64,000 nt of DNA from Gremmenia infestans (taxonomy: Eukaryota > Ascomycota > Leotiomycetes > Helotiales > Hamatocanthoscyphaceae). The notes beneath the pieces were generated by a model. It made no database searches, was not told the DNA's origin, and saw nothing but the letters and a program-made list of their open reading frames with translations. The stretch covers positions 62,001 through 126,000 of the forward strand of contig JAFEVB010000038.1 in assembly GCA_032629725.1 (NCBI GenBank), written 5' to 3'. Position 1 is the first letter of the stretch. Each line of letters begins with the position of its first letter. The translations under genes were made by a program, and so were the position numbers. This document shows, one piece after another, positions 1 to 10,554 of the stretch.

Positions 1-756
1 AAAGTTTGATGAAGTAAAGTTTATCTGTACGTTGATTCTGATAGCAACCAAGGCTCCTATAACTAACCATTGTTTAGTCCCAAACGCGGCTTCAATCCCC
101 ATTTCAGTCGTATGTTTGCCTGCGCCCACCACAATCTATCAGTATTAACAAAATCTCCAGAATTTCGGCATGCAAATGCCAGGCTGGTACGACATTGTAA
201 GCCCTCGCCAAGCCGCCGTCCGTTTTCTCAACTCTCTACATTAGCACATCACCACTAACGCACCCCTCCCCAGACAACCTTTGATGATTTGCAAGAAGAC
301 CAGGACGAGAGTGGAATCTTAAAATCAAGAGATTACTTTCACTCACTCATCAAAACCGAAATCGACGCCGGCATCCCCTCCAACCGCATCGTCATCGGCG
401 GTTTCTCCCAAGGCGGCGCCATGTCCATATTCTCCGGCATAACCTCGCCCAACAAACTCGGCGGCATCTTCGGTCTCTCCTGCTACCTGCTCCTCCACTA
501 CAAACTACAATCCTTCATCCCCAAAGACAACCCCAACAAAGACACGCCTATTTTCATGGGCCACGGCGATAGCGACCCTTTGGTGAAACCAGAGTGGGGA
601 CGACGCACAGTCGAGGAGTTGAAGAAGGAGGGCTGGAGTGTAGATATGAAGACTTATAAGGGCTTGGAGCACTCAGCTTGTCCCGAGGAGGTGGATGATG
701 TGGAGAAGTACTTGTCTGCGAGGATTCCCGAGGGGGGGGATAAGCCGGGGCTGTGA
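1..756 (+). CDS. Acyl-protein thioesterase 1 / lysophospholipase (3' part of gene)
   Basis: Serine hydrolase of the acyl-protein thioesterase (APT1) family, which removes palmitate from cytosolic proteins and can hydrolyse lysophospholipids. The 5' end lies outside the window. Exons read 1-26, 78-109, 161-196 and 274-756, with introns 27-77 (GTACGT..TTAG), 110-160 (GTATGT..CAG) and 197-273 (GTAAGC..CAG). Splicing gives the family signature FPNAASIPISVNFGMQMPGW followed by YDI. The catalytic serine is in GFSQGG, the aspartate in HGDSDPLV and the histidine in GLEHSA near the C-terminus. The alpha/beta-hydrolase fold is complete from this point to the stop. No signal peptide can be judged because the N-terminus is missing. 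The family assignment is firm; the in vivo substrate is not. Confidence 0.93.
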
Positions 757-1937
757 CTAGATGACGCGCCCCATAGTTCGGGATACGATTATGGACACAT
801 TGCACTGATCGTGGGGATTTTAATTGCGGTAGTGCTTGGATGGCGTTGGGTTAAAGAGAATAAGACGCAAAAGATAAGACGTGCGAAGACACAGAAAGTC
901 ATGCGGAATGATTAGATGAGTCCATAAATCATCCTTTCTAGACCGAAAAATGTGGCCAATTCGAAGCTGGAGCCCGCGACCGCCACATGATATTCAAAAG
1001 TTATATAAGGATTGTCCAAGTCAAACAAGTGTTGAGTGCAAGAGCTTGTTGCCGAGGATGATTATTCTTGTTTCCTTACAACGTCTCTTTATGTTCCCAA
1101 GTTGGGCAGTCATTAATCCGATTTCTACGAGACGTTTAATGCAAAGATGGACCTAATTCAAGGACATTTTAACGATAAGACAATTATCTTCCATAAAGAA
1201 AATGAGACACTCATAACTACACAACAAAGGGTTAACCCTTACTACTGTACTTGAAACCAAGCTCAATCCGATCCGCTGTTCAGAAACGGCATTTATTCCC
1301 TGCTTTTGACGAAGCTCGCCCGATACGAAAGTGTTCAAGACCCGGACAAAGACAAGTTACAATCCTCCTAAATCATTACCATAACTGCAAAGAAAAAAAA
1401 ATCGATTTTCAAGACGGTCAGAAAACTTCAGGAGGGAAGGAAGGTGCGAAACGGAGCTACGCAGAACCAGCAGTGGTTCTTTTCTTTTTCTAGGACAGAC
1501 TAGCTGTCTCGCTGTATGCATGCAATACACTTCCTCCCTTTCTCTTCTATTCTATTCTTCGACCTCGATTTTTCATCCTCCCCTCTTACATCACATCGCA
1601 ACAGCACCACGCACAACTACGCGGTCTGATCTGATGTACTCGATGGCAGATCCTGGTTTCGCTGCTTCGTAATCTAAGGGGTGTGGTGTCGTTGCAAGGT
1701 GCATCGTCAAGGTTCTGTGTCTCTTGGGTTCGTTTGGGTTGTGTTTGAATGCTGCTGTGAGAGCTTGTTGGTTGCCATGTCGGCGTCTGATGCTGTTTCT
1801 GTCGTGTCAGTCTGTGTTGGTGTTCGCGTGGTTTGCGTACGTTTTGCTCATCTATCGTCGCTTTTGTATCTGGTGCTGTGTCATTCGTTGATATGCCATT
1901 TTTTGCTACGGTGTAAATGTGGATGCGAATCCTAATC
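757..1937. other. Intergenic region, about 1.2 kb
   Basis: Lies between the 3' ends of the thioesterase and the first HET gene, so it should hold two terminators and no promoter is required. Short open frames here have no recognisable domain. No RNA gene or transposon end was seen. Confidence 0.5.
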
Positions 1938-3910
1938 TCATCGTATCTCAAATATCTCGGTCTGAGAGATGTCCCCGCTGAAATCTTTCAGTCCCTCGCC
2001 TTGCATGATACCATGAACATAGCACGTCCCAACCAATTGCCAGTGGCTTCCATTTGGCCTTAATACATACGGTACTTTGCCGCCGAAAAGTATGCAGATG
2101 ATATCTCCATCATGGATCGAAAGAGGTCCTTGACCCATGTAACCTTTCGCTGTAGTAAACAGTACATTATGAAAGGACCAGAACGTCACGGCCTGTTTGA
2201 ATCTAGTCGCGCTTCCTGTTCCATTGGCTGCATGGATCTCTTCGTCCCATACTTCTGTTCTGTTGGATGGCTTCCTTCCTCTCGCTTTTGCTTCTCCAAA
2301 TAGTTCCTTTTCGTATGCCCAAATATCCGCCAGGTGGCTGGCATTGTTGTCAGCAGACTCGAAATTCAATGTGCGTCCTTGCGTTAGAGTCAAATTTGGG
2401 CCTGTAGGCGATCTTTTCCTTCGGAAAAAGCGAACGCTTGATGGGCGATATTATTCCACGTGGGTTCAAACTTTTCTAAAAATTGTATCCCTTCAAGCAT
2501 TTGTCTCCCGTCGCTAATCAAGGAGTCAAAGCGTATGCCGCGAAGAATCAAAGTATCCTCATCCAACGATGGAAGGAGAAATGGGGGCAAGTTGTTGGAA
2601 GTTTTGTGAAAGCGTCTTCCAGAAATACCGCGCAGGGAATCAAGGTCAAAACGAGGAACCCATGACGGAAAGTTGATAGTATTATCCGTCCAATTTTGGC
2701 AAATCTGACTAATACCCGCCAAAGACAATAGGTCAAGATTCGAACGAGTTACGATTACATAGTGGCTTATATCGCCATATACCTGAACTGTCGACTTGGA
2801 ATAACCCGGTATCAGCCTGTAAAAAAAAGACTTATTATCACAATTTCCTAGTGCACATGAGGTATCTTCTAGAAACACAACCGAGATCAACTGACCTCGT
2901 ATCTTTTGATTCAATGGCTTCAGCTACCAATCCGAGGATGGAAAATAATTTATCTTTAGGATCAGTCGCATTTTGAAGCCTTATGTCTTTCAATAGATGT
3001 ATCAACGAAACGCTTGTCTCGTTTGTTCTTCCGACAATGCTCGGCATGGCCATTGCTTGTCCTCTGTCTTCTGAGAAGACGAACAAGTAATTTTTTAAGA
3101 GCAACCATTGGCTTACTTTCACCATATTATCCCATGCCATCTCATATTTGCCACAAAAAGCTAAAGCTTCACGAGCGAGCCGGATTTCTTGAACAATCCA
3201 CGCCCTGGTGCAATACGACAGATTGAATAATAGACTAAGACTGGTCCACTACAGGTTCTCGGAGTCAATATTGATTCACGAAGAATAAAATATTGGTTAA
3301 AAGAGTCTCTATAAAGATATATGAATGTTTTGAGAATGCTTACATCGGGAGAGTCAAAAGTAGGTAATCCCCACATTGCATTTTGTTCAGCAGACACATA
3401 TTCATGCTTGAATTGGCCAGTTTGCTCTCTCTCTTCAACCAACAGAATAATTATTTTATCGATCAAGTTCATAGCAATTTGTACCTCGGGGCCGCCATGG
3501 CCAAGCCATACCAGAACTTGGCTGGCATCTTGATAAATCTCTCGCATCAACTGCACTTGCTGCGACCTTTCATCGACATCCTGCTGATTGATACATATAG
3601 CATCCGCCCACAGGATCCTGGTTAACGAAAGACGCCCGCGTCGTAAGTTATCCCAACATGTTCGTTGCAAAGCATCCTCGAGGCTGGAAGTAATACCCAG
3701 CTTTAACCCGCCATCAACAAGAATCTCGCGAGAGAAGATCGGTTCTCCCCATGCGTAGGATATAGCTTCGTGAGGGGGTAAATTATCGAGACTAACGGTC
3801 CTCAGCTGGCAGCGGAGTGGTTCGTCTGGATCGCGACGCCAAGGCTCCAGGTAGATGAGACGGATCGAGTTCGTGTCTGGGAACGGGGAGTATTGGTAGG
3901 TGGGGGCCAT
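1938..3910 (-). CDS. HET-domain (heterokaryon incompatibility) protein, 4 exons
   Basis: Protein of the HET family, members of which act in vegetative incompatibility and related cell-death or immune-like responses. Exons on the minus strand read 3910-3344, 3248-2896, 2816-2472 and 2418-1938, giving 581 residues. The HET domain starts near residue 47 with HEAISYAWGE, then LWADAICINQQDVDERSQQV near 100-120 and VLVWLG near 131-136. Splicing restores SYCTRAWIVQEIRLAREA across exon 2. The C-terminal part has the usual KGYMGQGP and DGDIICILFGG blocks. Introns 1 and 2 have good donors (GTAAGC, GTCAGT). The third (2419-2471, donor GTTTGA) is the weakest, but it is the solution found that keeps the frame. 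If it is wrong, the gene carries a frameshift near 2420. The partner or trigger of this protein is not known. Confidence 0.85.
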
Positions 3911-4553
3911 ATTTTGATTTGAACACTAAATTCGTCGTAGAAGATTTGTATGAAATCCGGACACTGCAAGTCCTTCGTTGCGATGTGGATAGAGTTTTGA
4001 GATGCGTTGCTGAGCTTCAGGAGGTTGAGGCGTGCGGCACGTGGTCCTTTGCAGCCTGACACTCGTCGGCGGTTAGCAGCCTTGCGGCTAAAAAAAGATT
4101 GCTATGTACGAAATCTAACCACTTGGAACGTCTAGATCTTATAGGGCATTTAATGACTTGCGGATTGGTGCCTGTAACTATCGAGGTCCATAGATTTGAT
4201 TCCAGGAGCATCCATGGGTGAATTACCAGAGTGCAAAGGTCAATGGGTAACTAGCCCACCTCGAGTTACTTAGGCAAATCTGAAATCACAACCTCGTGTG
4301 TTCTTCCAAAGCGTAGAATGCATACAAGAATTCAGCGCAAGGTCCATATCACACATTACATGCGCCCTCCAAAGGATCCTGATTGTACCGTTCTTGTATT
4401 GATCATCTACCATTCAAGACCCCGCAAAGCCCATAAGCATAAGCACAAGCACCCATCCATGCCTTTATTTGCGTTCGCGAACCCATCGATCGAATCAATT
4501 CCAAGCAGCACACCCAAACCAAAGAATGCCAAACCAAACCCCTCAGGGCAGTC
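3911..4553. other. Intergenic region, 0.64 kb
   Basis: Contains the promoter of the HET gene (start at 3910, minus) and the 3' flank of the eL24 gene. Small open frames here have no domain and overlap one another. Nothing else seen. Confidence 0.45.
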
Positions 4554-5317
4554 TTAACGGCTCGTAGCCTGGACCTTCTTCGGCGCACCCTTGGCACCCT
4601 GCTTGCTGGTAACCCTCGCAGTCTGACCCTTCGCGGCACCCGCAGCGCTCTTCGCCTTCTCCGCCTTCTTAACGCTCTGGGCTGCGGCCCGCTTCTCCTT
4701 GCCCTCCTTGATGGCCGCTTGACGTGCCGCGGAGCGGGCTTCGGGGCGCATGCTGCGGCGTTCCTTGATCACATCGAGCGAGGCGCCGACGATGGCTCGT
4801 TGGGACTTGACGGTGCGGCGGGAGCGCTTCTTTGCTACTTCCTGTTGTTTGGGAGGGCTTTCGTTAGTTTATTGTGTCTTTGACCTTGCTTGTATTGCTA
4901 CCTCTTTGAATGAGAGGGAGAGGGATGCGGGGAATTTCGTACCTCGGAGATACCCTTCTTGTGCTGTCTTCGGAACAGAACAGTCCATGCGATACGGCGG
5001 GGGTTCTTGCGTTGCAGGAAGAGGGATTCAGTCTTTCCATTTTGGAAGCGGAAGATCTTGCTGTCTCCACGGACGTAGAGCTTGCCCTATTTTCTCATCA
5101 TCAGCACCCATTCACAAAAATTGCTAATTCGTCGATTTTCCTCCAGTGGCCTCTCTCCATCCATCAAAATTGATACGATTCTTTGTTTCCCGCAATTGTT
5201 GCCACCATCCATTAAATCCATCTTGACGTCGCGAACTCTCGTGGGATAGGAGGAGAGTAGAATTACCTTGCCAGGGTAGATCTTCTCGCCGGAGAAGGTA
5301 TCGTCGTAGGTACGCAT
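4554..5317 (-). CDS. 60S ribosomal protein eL24 (L24)
   Basis: Cytosolic large-subunit ribosomal protein eL24, which contributes to intersubunit bridging. Exons read 5317-5267, 5086-4943 and 4841-4554, giving 160 residues against about 155-157 in relatives. The N-terminus MRTYDDTFSGEKIYPGK is diagnostic. It is followed by GKLYVRGDSKIFRFQNGKTE, then RRIAWTVLFRRQHKKGISE, EVAKKRSRRTVKSQRAIVGA and a Lys/Ala-rich C-terminal tail. Splice donors are GTAATT and GTACGA, and both acceptors end in AG after pyrimidine-rich or A-rich tracts. Introns falling within the first third of the gene are common for fungal ribosomal protein genes. A CACGTGAT element lies about 0.36 kb upstream. Confidence 0.96.
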
Positions 5318-5737
5318 GATTGCTGGTACTGCCGACGCTGGTTGTTGGTGTTTTGTCGAGTTGGTTGTCGTTGAATGGCTTCCTTTGGAAAAGTCCCGAA
5401 TTGAGTGTGCGGTCTAAAAGTCTCGCTTAGCGTAGCGCTAATGCTCTGATGCATGCCTTCTCGCCTTGCAGCAACGACGACCAACGACACTTTAACTTCA
5501 ACTTCAACCTCATAGAAACCTTGGGAGACAACATATTATTATTATTTATGGGTGACTATTAATTTTCCAGTTGCAGGACTATACAAGTTCAATGTGCCAC
5601 TTTACATGTGTTTCGCAGTGTAACCATCTTGGTATCCATCATATTCACTCCCACCTCGCCTTACAGTTCAATCACGTGATATACTGTCTTCCGTTGACTC
5701 TACCCTTTGTGAAGCTGTCGAGGGCAGACGTCGTGCT
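5318..5737. other. Promoter region of eL24 gene
   Basis: About 420 bp between the eL24 start and the 3' end of the coiled-coil gene. It holds a perfect 10-bp palindrome ATCACGTGAT at 5671-5680. No coding potential was seen. Confidence 0.45.
5673..5680. promoter_or_regulatory. CACGTGAT E-box-like site
   Basis: Core of the perfect palindrome ATCACGTGAT, a bHLH/Cbf1-type target by consensus. The nearest start codon facing it is that of eL24. The site is seen directly; function is inferred. Confidence 0.3.
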
Positions 5738-6589
5738 TCAATCCTGTTCCTGTTTCGACTTGCGCACCATCTCGTCAGCTGCCTCGCGGGTGATGCCAAG
5801 ACATGATAGAAGCGCGTCCATTCTTGCTCTCTCCTCTCGAATCATTCCTTCTTGCGTGGCCCTTATGCCATTGTTCAGATCCTCCAGATACCTGGCCTGG
5901 GATTCACTTGCCATGAACCTGGCCAGCTGTTTATCATTCCATGTTGCCAGATTGGTGGCCAGCGACTGCAGCTCTCCGTTGCTCTGGGTGAGTTCGGCGT
6001 TCTGGATTTGGATGTGGGCGTGTTTATCTGAAAGCTCCTTGTTGGTGATCTCCAAGTTGGCAAGGGCATCTGAAAGTCTCTCCATGTCACGGTGGTCGGT
6101 GCGTCCGTGTCGCTTTGCTTTGAGCATTTTGATCTTGATTCCGTAAAACTGCTTCTCTTCGGAGACCTGCATCTTGAGTCCCTTGTTGGCGTCCTTCATC
6201 ATGGCAAGTTCAACATTCAAGGCTTCGTTGTCCTCGGTCAACTTCCGGATGAATTGATAGTTCCCGTTGACGTTTTCCAGAAGGAATTCCTTTTCCTGGA
6301 CCAGTTTAGCAGTCTTCTCTTGCTCTTCCTTGAGTTGACCACTCAAGTCTGCTGTGGTAGTGAAGAGACCGTCAATGAGGCTAGTGCGGATCTTGTTGTT
6401 TTCGACGATGTTGTTGATGACTGTATGGCAGTTTCCAAGGTCCACGGATTGTTCTTTGACCTCGTATTTCTGTTGTCCAACCAACTCCAGTGCTTGGGAT
6501 ACGTGACCTGAAGCCACTTTTCCGTAATCCTCCATGCCTGAAGAATCTTTGGCTTCAGTATATTCGGCCGTAAGAGGAAGATAAGACAT
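5738..6589 (-). CDS. Hypothetical coiled-coil protein, 283 aa
   Basis: Single-exon frame of 283 residues starting MSYLPLTAEYTEAKD. I do not recognise a family. From about residue 75 to 235 the sequence is rich in Glu, Lys, Leu and Asn with heptad-like spacing (for example QLKEEQEKTAKLVQEKEFL and NLEITNKELSDKHAHIQIQ), so a long coiled coil is likely. No signal peptide or membrane segment is seen. The C-terminus is charged and ends QEQD. It lies upstream in the same orientation as eL24 and downstream of another unrecognised gene in the same orientation. A structural or scaffold role is possible but not shown. The frame is long, starts with ATG and is well balanced in codon use, so I think it is a real gene, possibly lineage-restricted. 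Confidence 0.7.
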   Translation of the reverse strand: MSYLPLTAEYTEAKDSSGMEDYGKVASGHVSQALELVGQQKYEVKEQSVDLGNCHTVINNIVENNKIRTSLIDGLFTTTADLSGQLKEEQEKTAKLVQEKEFLLENVNGNYQFIRKLTEDNEALNVELAMMKDANKGLKMQVSEEKQFYGIKIKMLKAKRHGRTDHRDMERLSDALANLEITNKELSDKHAHIQIQNAELTQSNGELQSLATNLATWNDKQLARFMASESQARYLEDLNNGIRATQEGMIREERARMDALLSCLGITREAADEMVRKSKQEQD

Positions 6590-7510
6590 TGTTGTTTGGT
6601 GTAGGTGTAGTATGTAGTGTGTTCAGGTGGCGTGGGTGATGGTGGGTTAGGGTGAGTGTGTGGATGTATAGGTATAAGTGTGTGTGGAGGGGGTGGGGGT
6701 CGATGTGTATGTGTATGTGTGAGTGTGTAAGAGAGATGTGATATGAATTCAAAGTCGAGCCCTTGTTGAAGTTCAAAGTTCAGTATATCTGTTCAGTGGG
6801 AAGAAAGAAGAATATTTTGGAGGAGCCTTCAATTCTTATAGTAATATCCTCTCAGTCCATTTTGCAATTGCAATTCACGCTCAATTAGTTTCTAGGTACA
6901 CTAAACCCAAGAAGTCGCTCTAGTGAGCAAGTATTCCAATAATATTGTATCTTCACATCTCAGTGGCCTCAAGCTACTAGACTAGTGTACCACATCTCAA
7001 AGTTCAATGTCAGTCTGCATTATTCTGCGATTATCACTAGTGCGGTGACTCACGAGCTCATTGATTTCAACGCACTTCTTAGTATTCGCCCACGATGGAT
7101 TCCAGCTACGGTCACGGTGTTTCTCCTTCCAAGTAGGTCGCCATCTCACACTGAGAAAAGTCTGATTACGGGTTTTTAAGTTTTCATGAAATGCCACCTG
7201 CTGCAGTTTTGATAGCAGTTCAACTTATCTTGAGTAAGCAACAGTGTAATTTCCCCTCCTTGTTTTTTTTGGAATGTTTCTGGTCCGAACAGTACAATAA
7301 GCAAGCAATACAAAATTTATCCACCTTATACTCTATCATGCCATACATTTCCATCCTCATATTCTATCCTCATGTCATACAGTCCCGCCTTCCTCATATA
7401 CTATCCTCATGCGTGAAATCCTGCCTTCCCATCCCTTCCACCGACGCTTCCTCTCTCCCAACCCTTCAATCTATTCCCTTGCGATTGCCGTAGCACGAGT
7501 TAGTAGCGGA
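6590..7510. other. Intergenic region with TG-rich microsatellite
   Basis: About 0.9 kb upstream of the coiled-coil gene. The part nearest the start (6600-6735) is rich in GT/TG dinucleotides. The rest is AT-rich with pyrimidine tracts and has no convincing frame. Confidence 0.5.
6600..6735. repeat. Imperfect GT/TG-rich low-complexity tract
   Basis: Interrupted runs of GTGT, GTAGGTGT and GTGAGTGTGT immediately upstream of the 5738-6589 coding frame, probably in its leader or core promoter. Purine/pyrimidine alternation could favour length variation between strains. Confidence 0.7.
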
Positions 7511-8365
7511 TTACAAATCTTGCGGATTGTAATACAGGGCGAAGTTCGGGTTAGTGATCTCTGGAGGCGAAGAAAACCTTGATACTGCGGGAACAATTTG
7601 TTTGTAGACCCACGTCGCCCTGCCCCACACCTCTCCTGTAACTCCTTCCTCACGCCAGTTGGAAGGGCCGAATGTCCTCATGTCTAATCGACGCCCCCAT
7701 TGTGCATCGAGATCGTCTTCCCACTTCTGCATTGTTTGCTGCATCCTTTCCTCGATGCCGTCGTCGCAGCCTGCGTCTTCGGAATTGGATTCGCTGGCTC
7801 CGTTCGCTCCGGAATTTGTGGACACGGTCTCCCAGTCCTCCTCATTATCAGGGACCGTAACGGGGGCTTCACGACAAGGAGAGACGTGAGCATTGGAATC
7901 CTCCTCTGGATGGCCGACTATTGGCAAAGTTGTTTCCGTGATAACGGGAGACAAGGCGCTCTCGATGTTGACCGTTGGTTGCGGACTGGGCATGGTGAAG
8001 ACCATGGCGGCGGGGTCCAAGGGGACAACCGGTCTGGCAGCTTCCTGGACCTGGAAAGCAGGCAGGCGTTGCCCATTTGGATGGTAGCGATGCGGAGTCG
8101 TATCGATTACCGGTAAAAGTTGATCCACACTTGTTGGAATGACGCGGTAAATGGGCCAGCCTTTTTTTGTATGGCCCTGGAGCTCGAGACGTTTCATACA
8201 GTACGTGGGTTGGAGGATCCTTCTTTGGCTAGGGTCACCATGGTACTCCTTTGTCTGTTCCGGTAGAACAAGCTCTTCCTCCTTTGGGACAGAAGGTTTA
8301 GGGGTACGGTTCTTGTGGTTGCATGGGCCTGCTGGGGAATTGGCGAAGTGGTTTCCTGAAGACAT
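7511..8365 (-). CDS. Hypothetical protein, 284 aa
   Basis: The frame is open further upstream, but the first ATG in good context is at 8365 (MSSGNHFANSPAGPCNHKN), giving 284 residues. No family is recognised. The N-terminal half is Pro-rich and basic (KNRTPKPSVPKEEE, then GHTKKGWPIYRVIP). The middle is acidic and Ser-rich (DNEEDWETVSTNSGANGASE). The C-terminal third has a Trp-rich segment (KWEDDLDAQWGRRL, GEVWGRATWVYKQIVP). No membrane segment or signal peptide is seen. Tandem with another unknown gene at 5738-6589. The composition looks like a disordered intracellular protein. Function unknown. Confidence 0.6.
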   Translation of the reverse strand: MSSGNHFANSPAGPCNHKNRTPKPSVPKEEELVLPEQTKEYHGDPSQRRILQPTYCMKRLELQGHTKKGWPIYRVIPTSVDQLLPVIDTTPHRYHPNGQRLPAFQVQEAARPVVPLDPAAMVFTMPSPQPTVNIESALSPVITETTLPIVGHPEEDSNAHVSPCREAPVTVPDNEEDWETVSTNSGANGASESNSEDAGCDDGIEERMQQTMQKWEDDLDAQWGRRLDMRTFGPSNWREEGVTGEVWGRATWVYKQIVPAVSRFSSPPEITNPNFALYYNPQDL

Positions 8366-9967
8366 CTTGAGTAGTGAGTTCTTGTAAAACGTTTGAGGGT
8401 TCTGAATAAAGTAAGCTCTGAAGTGCTGTTGAATTATATCCAAAATTGAAGTTATACTTGCTTTTAGAAGTATGTGAGAGGTGTGCAAGAAGAAAAGGAA
8501 AATTGAAGTTGTGAGCAATGAGCATTCTTCATAAACTAAACACTGCTCATAGTCCAGTCCAGTTTGCAATTTTTCTCTAGTCTGGTTGTCAATAGAGCTA
8601 TTCTAACTAAGAATTACAGTGAGTGTGTGAACTGGACTGACTATGGAAGCTAAAGGCTGGTGCATTTTCTATGCACCTTTCTGTATATTTGTAGTTGTGA
8701 CGTCTCACTAGACCTCTGTAATTATATTGGTTTTCATATTTCTACTATCCTATTGTCTTGCAATGATACATCTTTAAATTTCTCCTTCCAGGAGAGCGTC
8801 GTCGCTGTCTTGCGATAATATATCTTCACATCTCCCTCAGCTACAATTGTCTAGAGAGTGCAGCGCGAAGGCTATTTCCTAAAGAAACCTTAGGTTCCAT
8901 ACCTTTTGTCGAAACTTATTACTGGTTGTACAGCGTATGAAATGGGAAAGGTTGGGTTGGGTAGAGCAACTTATCTCACCTAACCTAAGCTAAAAAGCAG
9001 GCTACCTAACCTGATCCAAGCCTACTTAGTATAATTAGGTCGATCTAAGTAATCTTGGATTCTGATCATTTTGTAAATAAGCTGCGGTTGTATAAACACT
9101 GACTCTGTGAACACTTTTAGGGCCCCGATTGCCTGCAAACGCTAAATAAGACGTTTTTGCTTTCGCTCTGCCATGTAGTCATATCTCAAAATAGATATCT
9201 TGACCATGTATTTATGTGTTTCATACCAGCGCTAGGGGAAATGCCACGCCTTTTATAAACAATTATTTTGCAACTGTGGGGCCGTCTATGCTATATTCGT
9301 ATGTGGAAGTGACGTGCGATTATGTATCCTCGATTTCCCCTTAAATACTGCTTTTCTTATACGATGAAGTTCTAGCGGTCCAATTTGCGTTCATATCTAC
9401 AATCTATCCACTTACTATTTAAGAGAGAGGAAAACCATACACAAATGTCCTAACAAAAGTCTTGTAAAATTAGTGAAACTTGAAGCTTAGTAGCCTAGAT
9501 TCCATCAATCCATACTTTTTTCTCCAGGCTGGGTGAGCTGGAACTTAAAAAGCGTGGCTTAGGTAAACATAGACCTGCGAGACAATGCAGTTGGATTAAG
9601 GTATGATCCAGACCTATGGTCCGTGAACCTGCGATTTGCAGCGAGAATGAGGAGTGCCCACCCGAAATCTTTCGGGGGGGGTATAGTGACTATATAACGG
9701 CCCAGGGACGAGTGCGACCTGGTGTCCTCTAACCCAACGTTAATCCGCCTATCTACCAGGTGCTCTTTCCCGCCATCGTGAGAAACTCTAAATGGTGATG
9801 TATAGTAAACTCTTGCAGCCATCCAGTTCAAGCATAGTTCTCAGAAGGTCTAGGAGGAAAGTTTCATGTCCGGAAATTATGCCACGTGTGTTTATATACT
9901 ATCCTAACGTATACTCTTGGCTATTTCGAAGTCCAAAATTAGACTCTAGAGATGGTCATGAATAGTT

Positions 9968-9990
9968 ATAAATAATCGCGAAGTGCAACA
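9968..9990 (+). repeat. Short dispersed repeat, copy 1
   Basis: A 23-bp segment ending CGAAGTGCAACA that closely matches 10533-10554 in the same orientation about 0.56 kb away. Flanks do not align by eye, so this may be a fragment of a larger decayed element. Confidence 0.4.
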
Positions 9991-10532
9991 AATTATAGTT
10001 AGTAAACTCAAAACGGAATCCTACGATATTTGATTGTGCTCGGATGTCACTTTGTGACGGGTTAGTGAAAATTTGAAGGGGTTTCACTTCACTTCAGACG
10101 TTGGAAATTTCCGGATTTGTAAATGTGCTGTCACTAAGCTGTTCGTCTAAAACCAAGTATTTCTTCTAGCCATCTCAGACACTAGCTTGACTGTTTTTAG
10201 CCATATACTAAGAGCGCAAACTGCAAAATTCAAAAAAGCGTGGGGGTGCGTCTTATTTTCCAGCGTACATCCTAGCCTAATTCAACTGTTTTCCAGCTAT
10301 TCTCAGGCTTATTTAAAAGTCTGGCGTGCATCGGAAGTCCTAGGTGGGCACTAAGCGCGATTTGAAGTATGGTTCCTATCAACAGATGGCGGCCCAGAGT
10401 ATCATTCTGCGAGAATCCACTTGTTGAAATTCTTGGACGTGGGATTTTGGATTTTGAGGCTCTATGCTAGCAGAGAGTGATACTAACTTATTTAGGAAGT
10501 TCAGATTACTCTTTCAGGCCGTAGTATGAGAT

Positions 10533-10554
10533 ATAAAAATCACGAAGTGCAACA
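10533..10554 (+). repeat. Short dispersed repeat, copy 2
   Basis: Partner of the repeat at 9968-9990, sharing an AT-rich 5' part and the exact 12-mer CGAAGTGCAACA. Confidence 0.4.

Noticed and set aside
8980..9060. Repeated ACCTAACCT words resembling telomere-like sequence
   Set aside because: Units are irregular and do not form tandem TTAGGG repeats.
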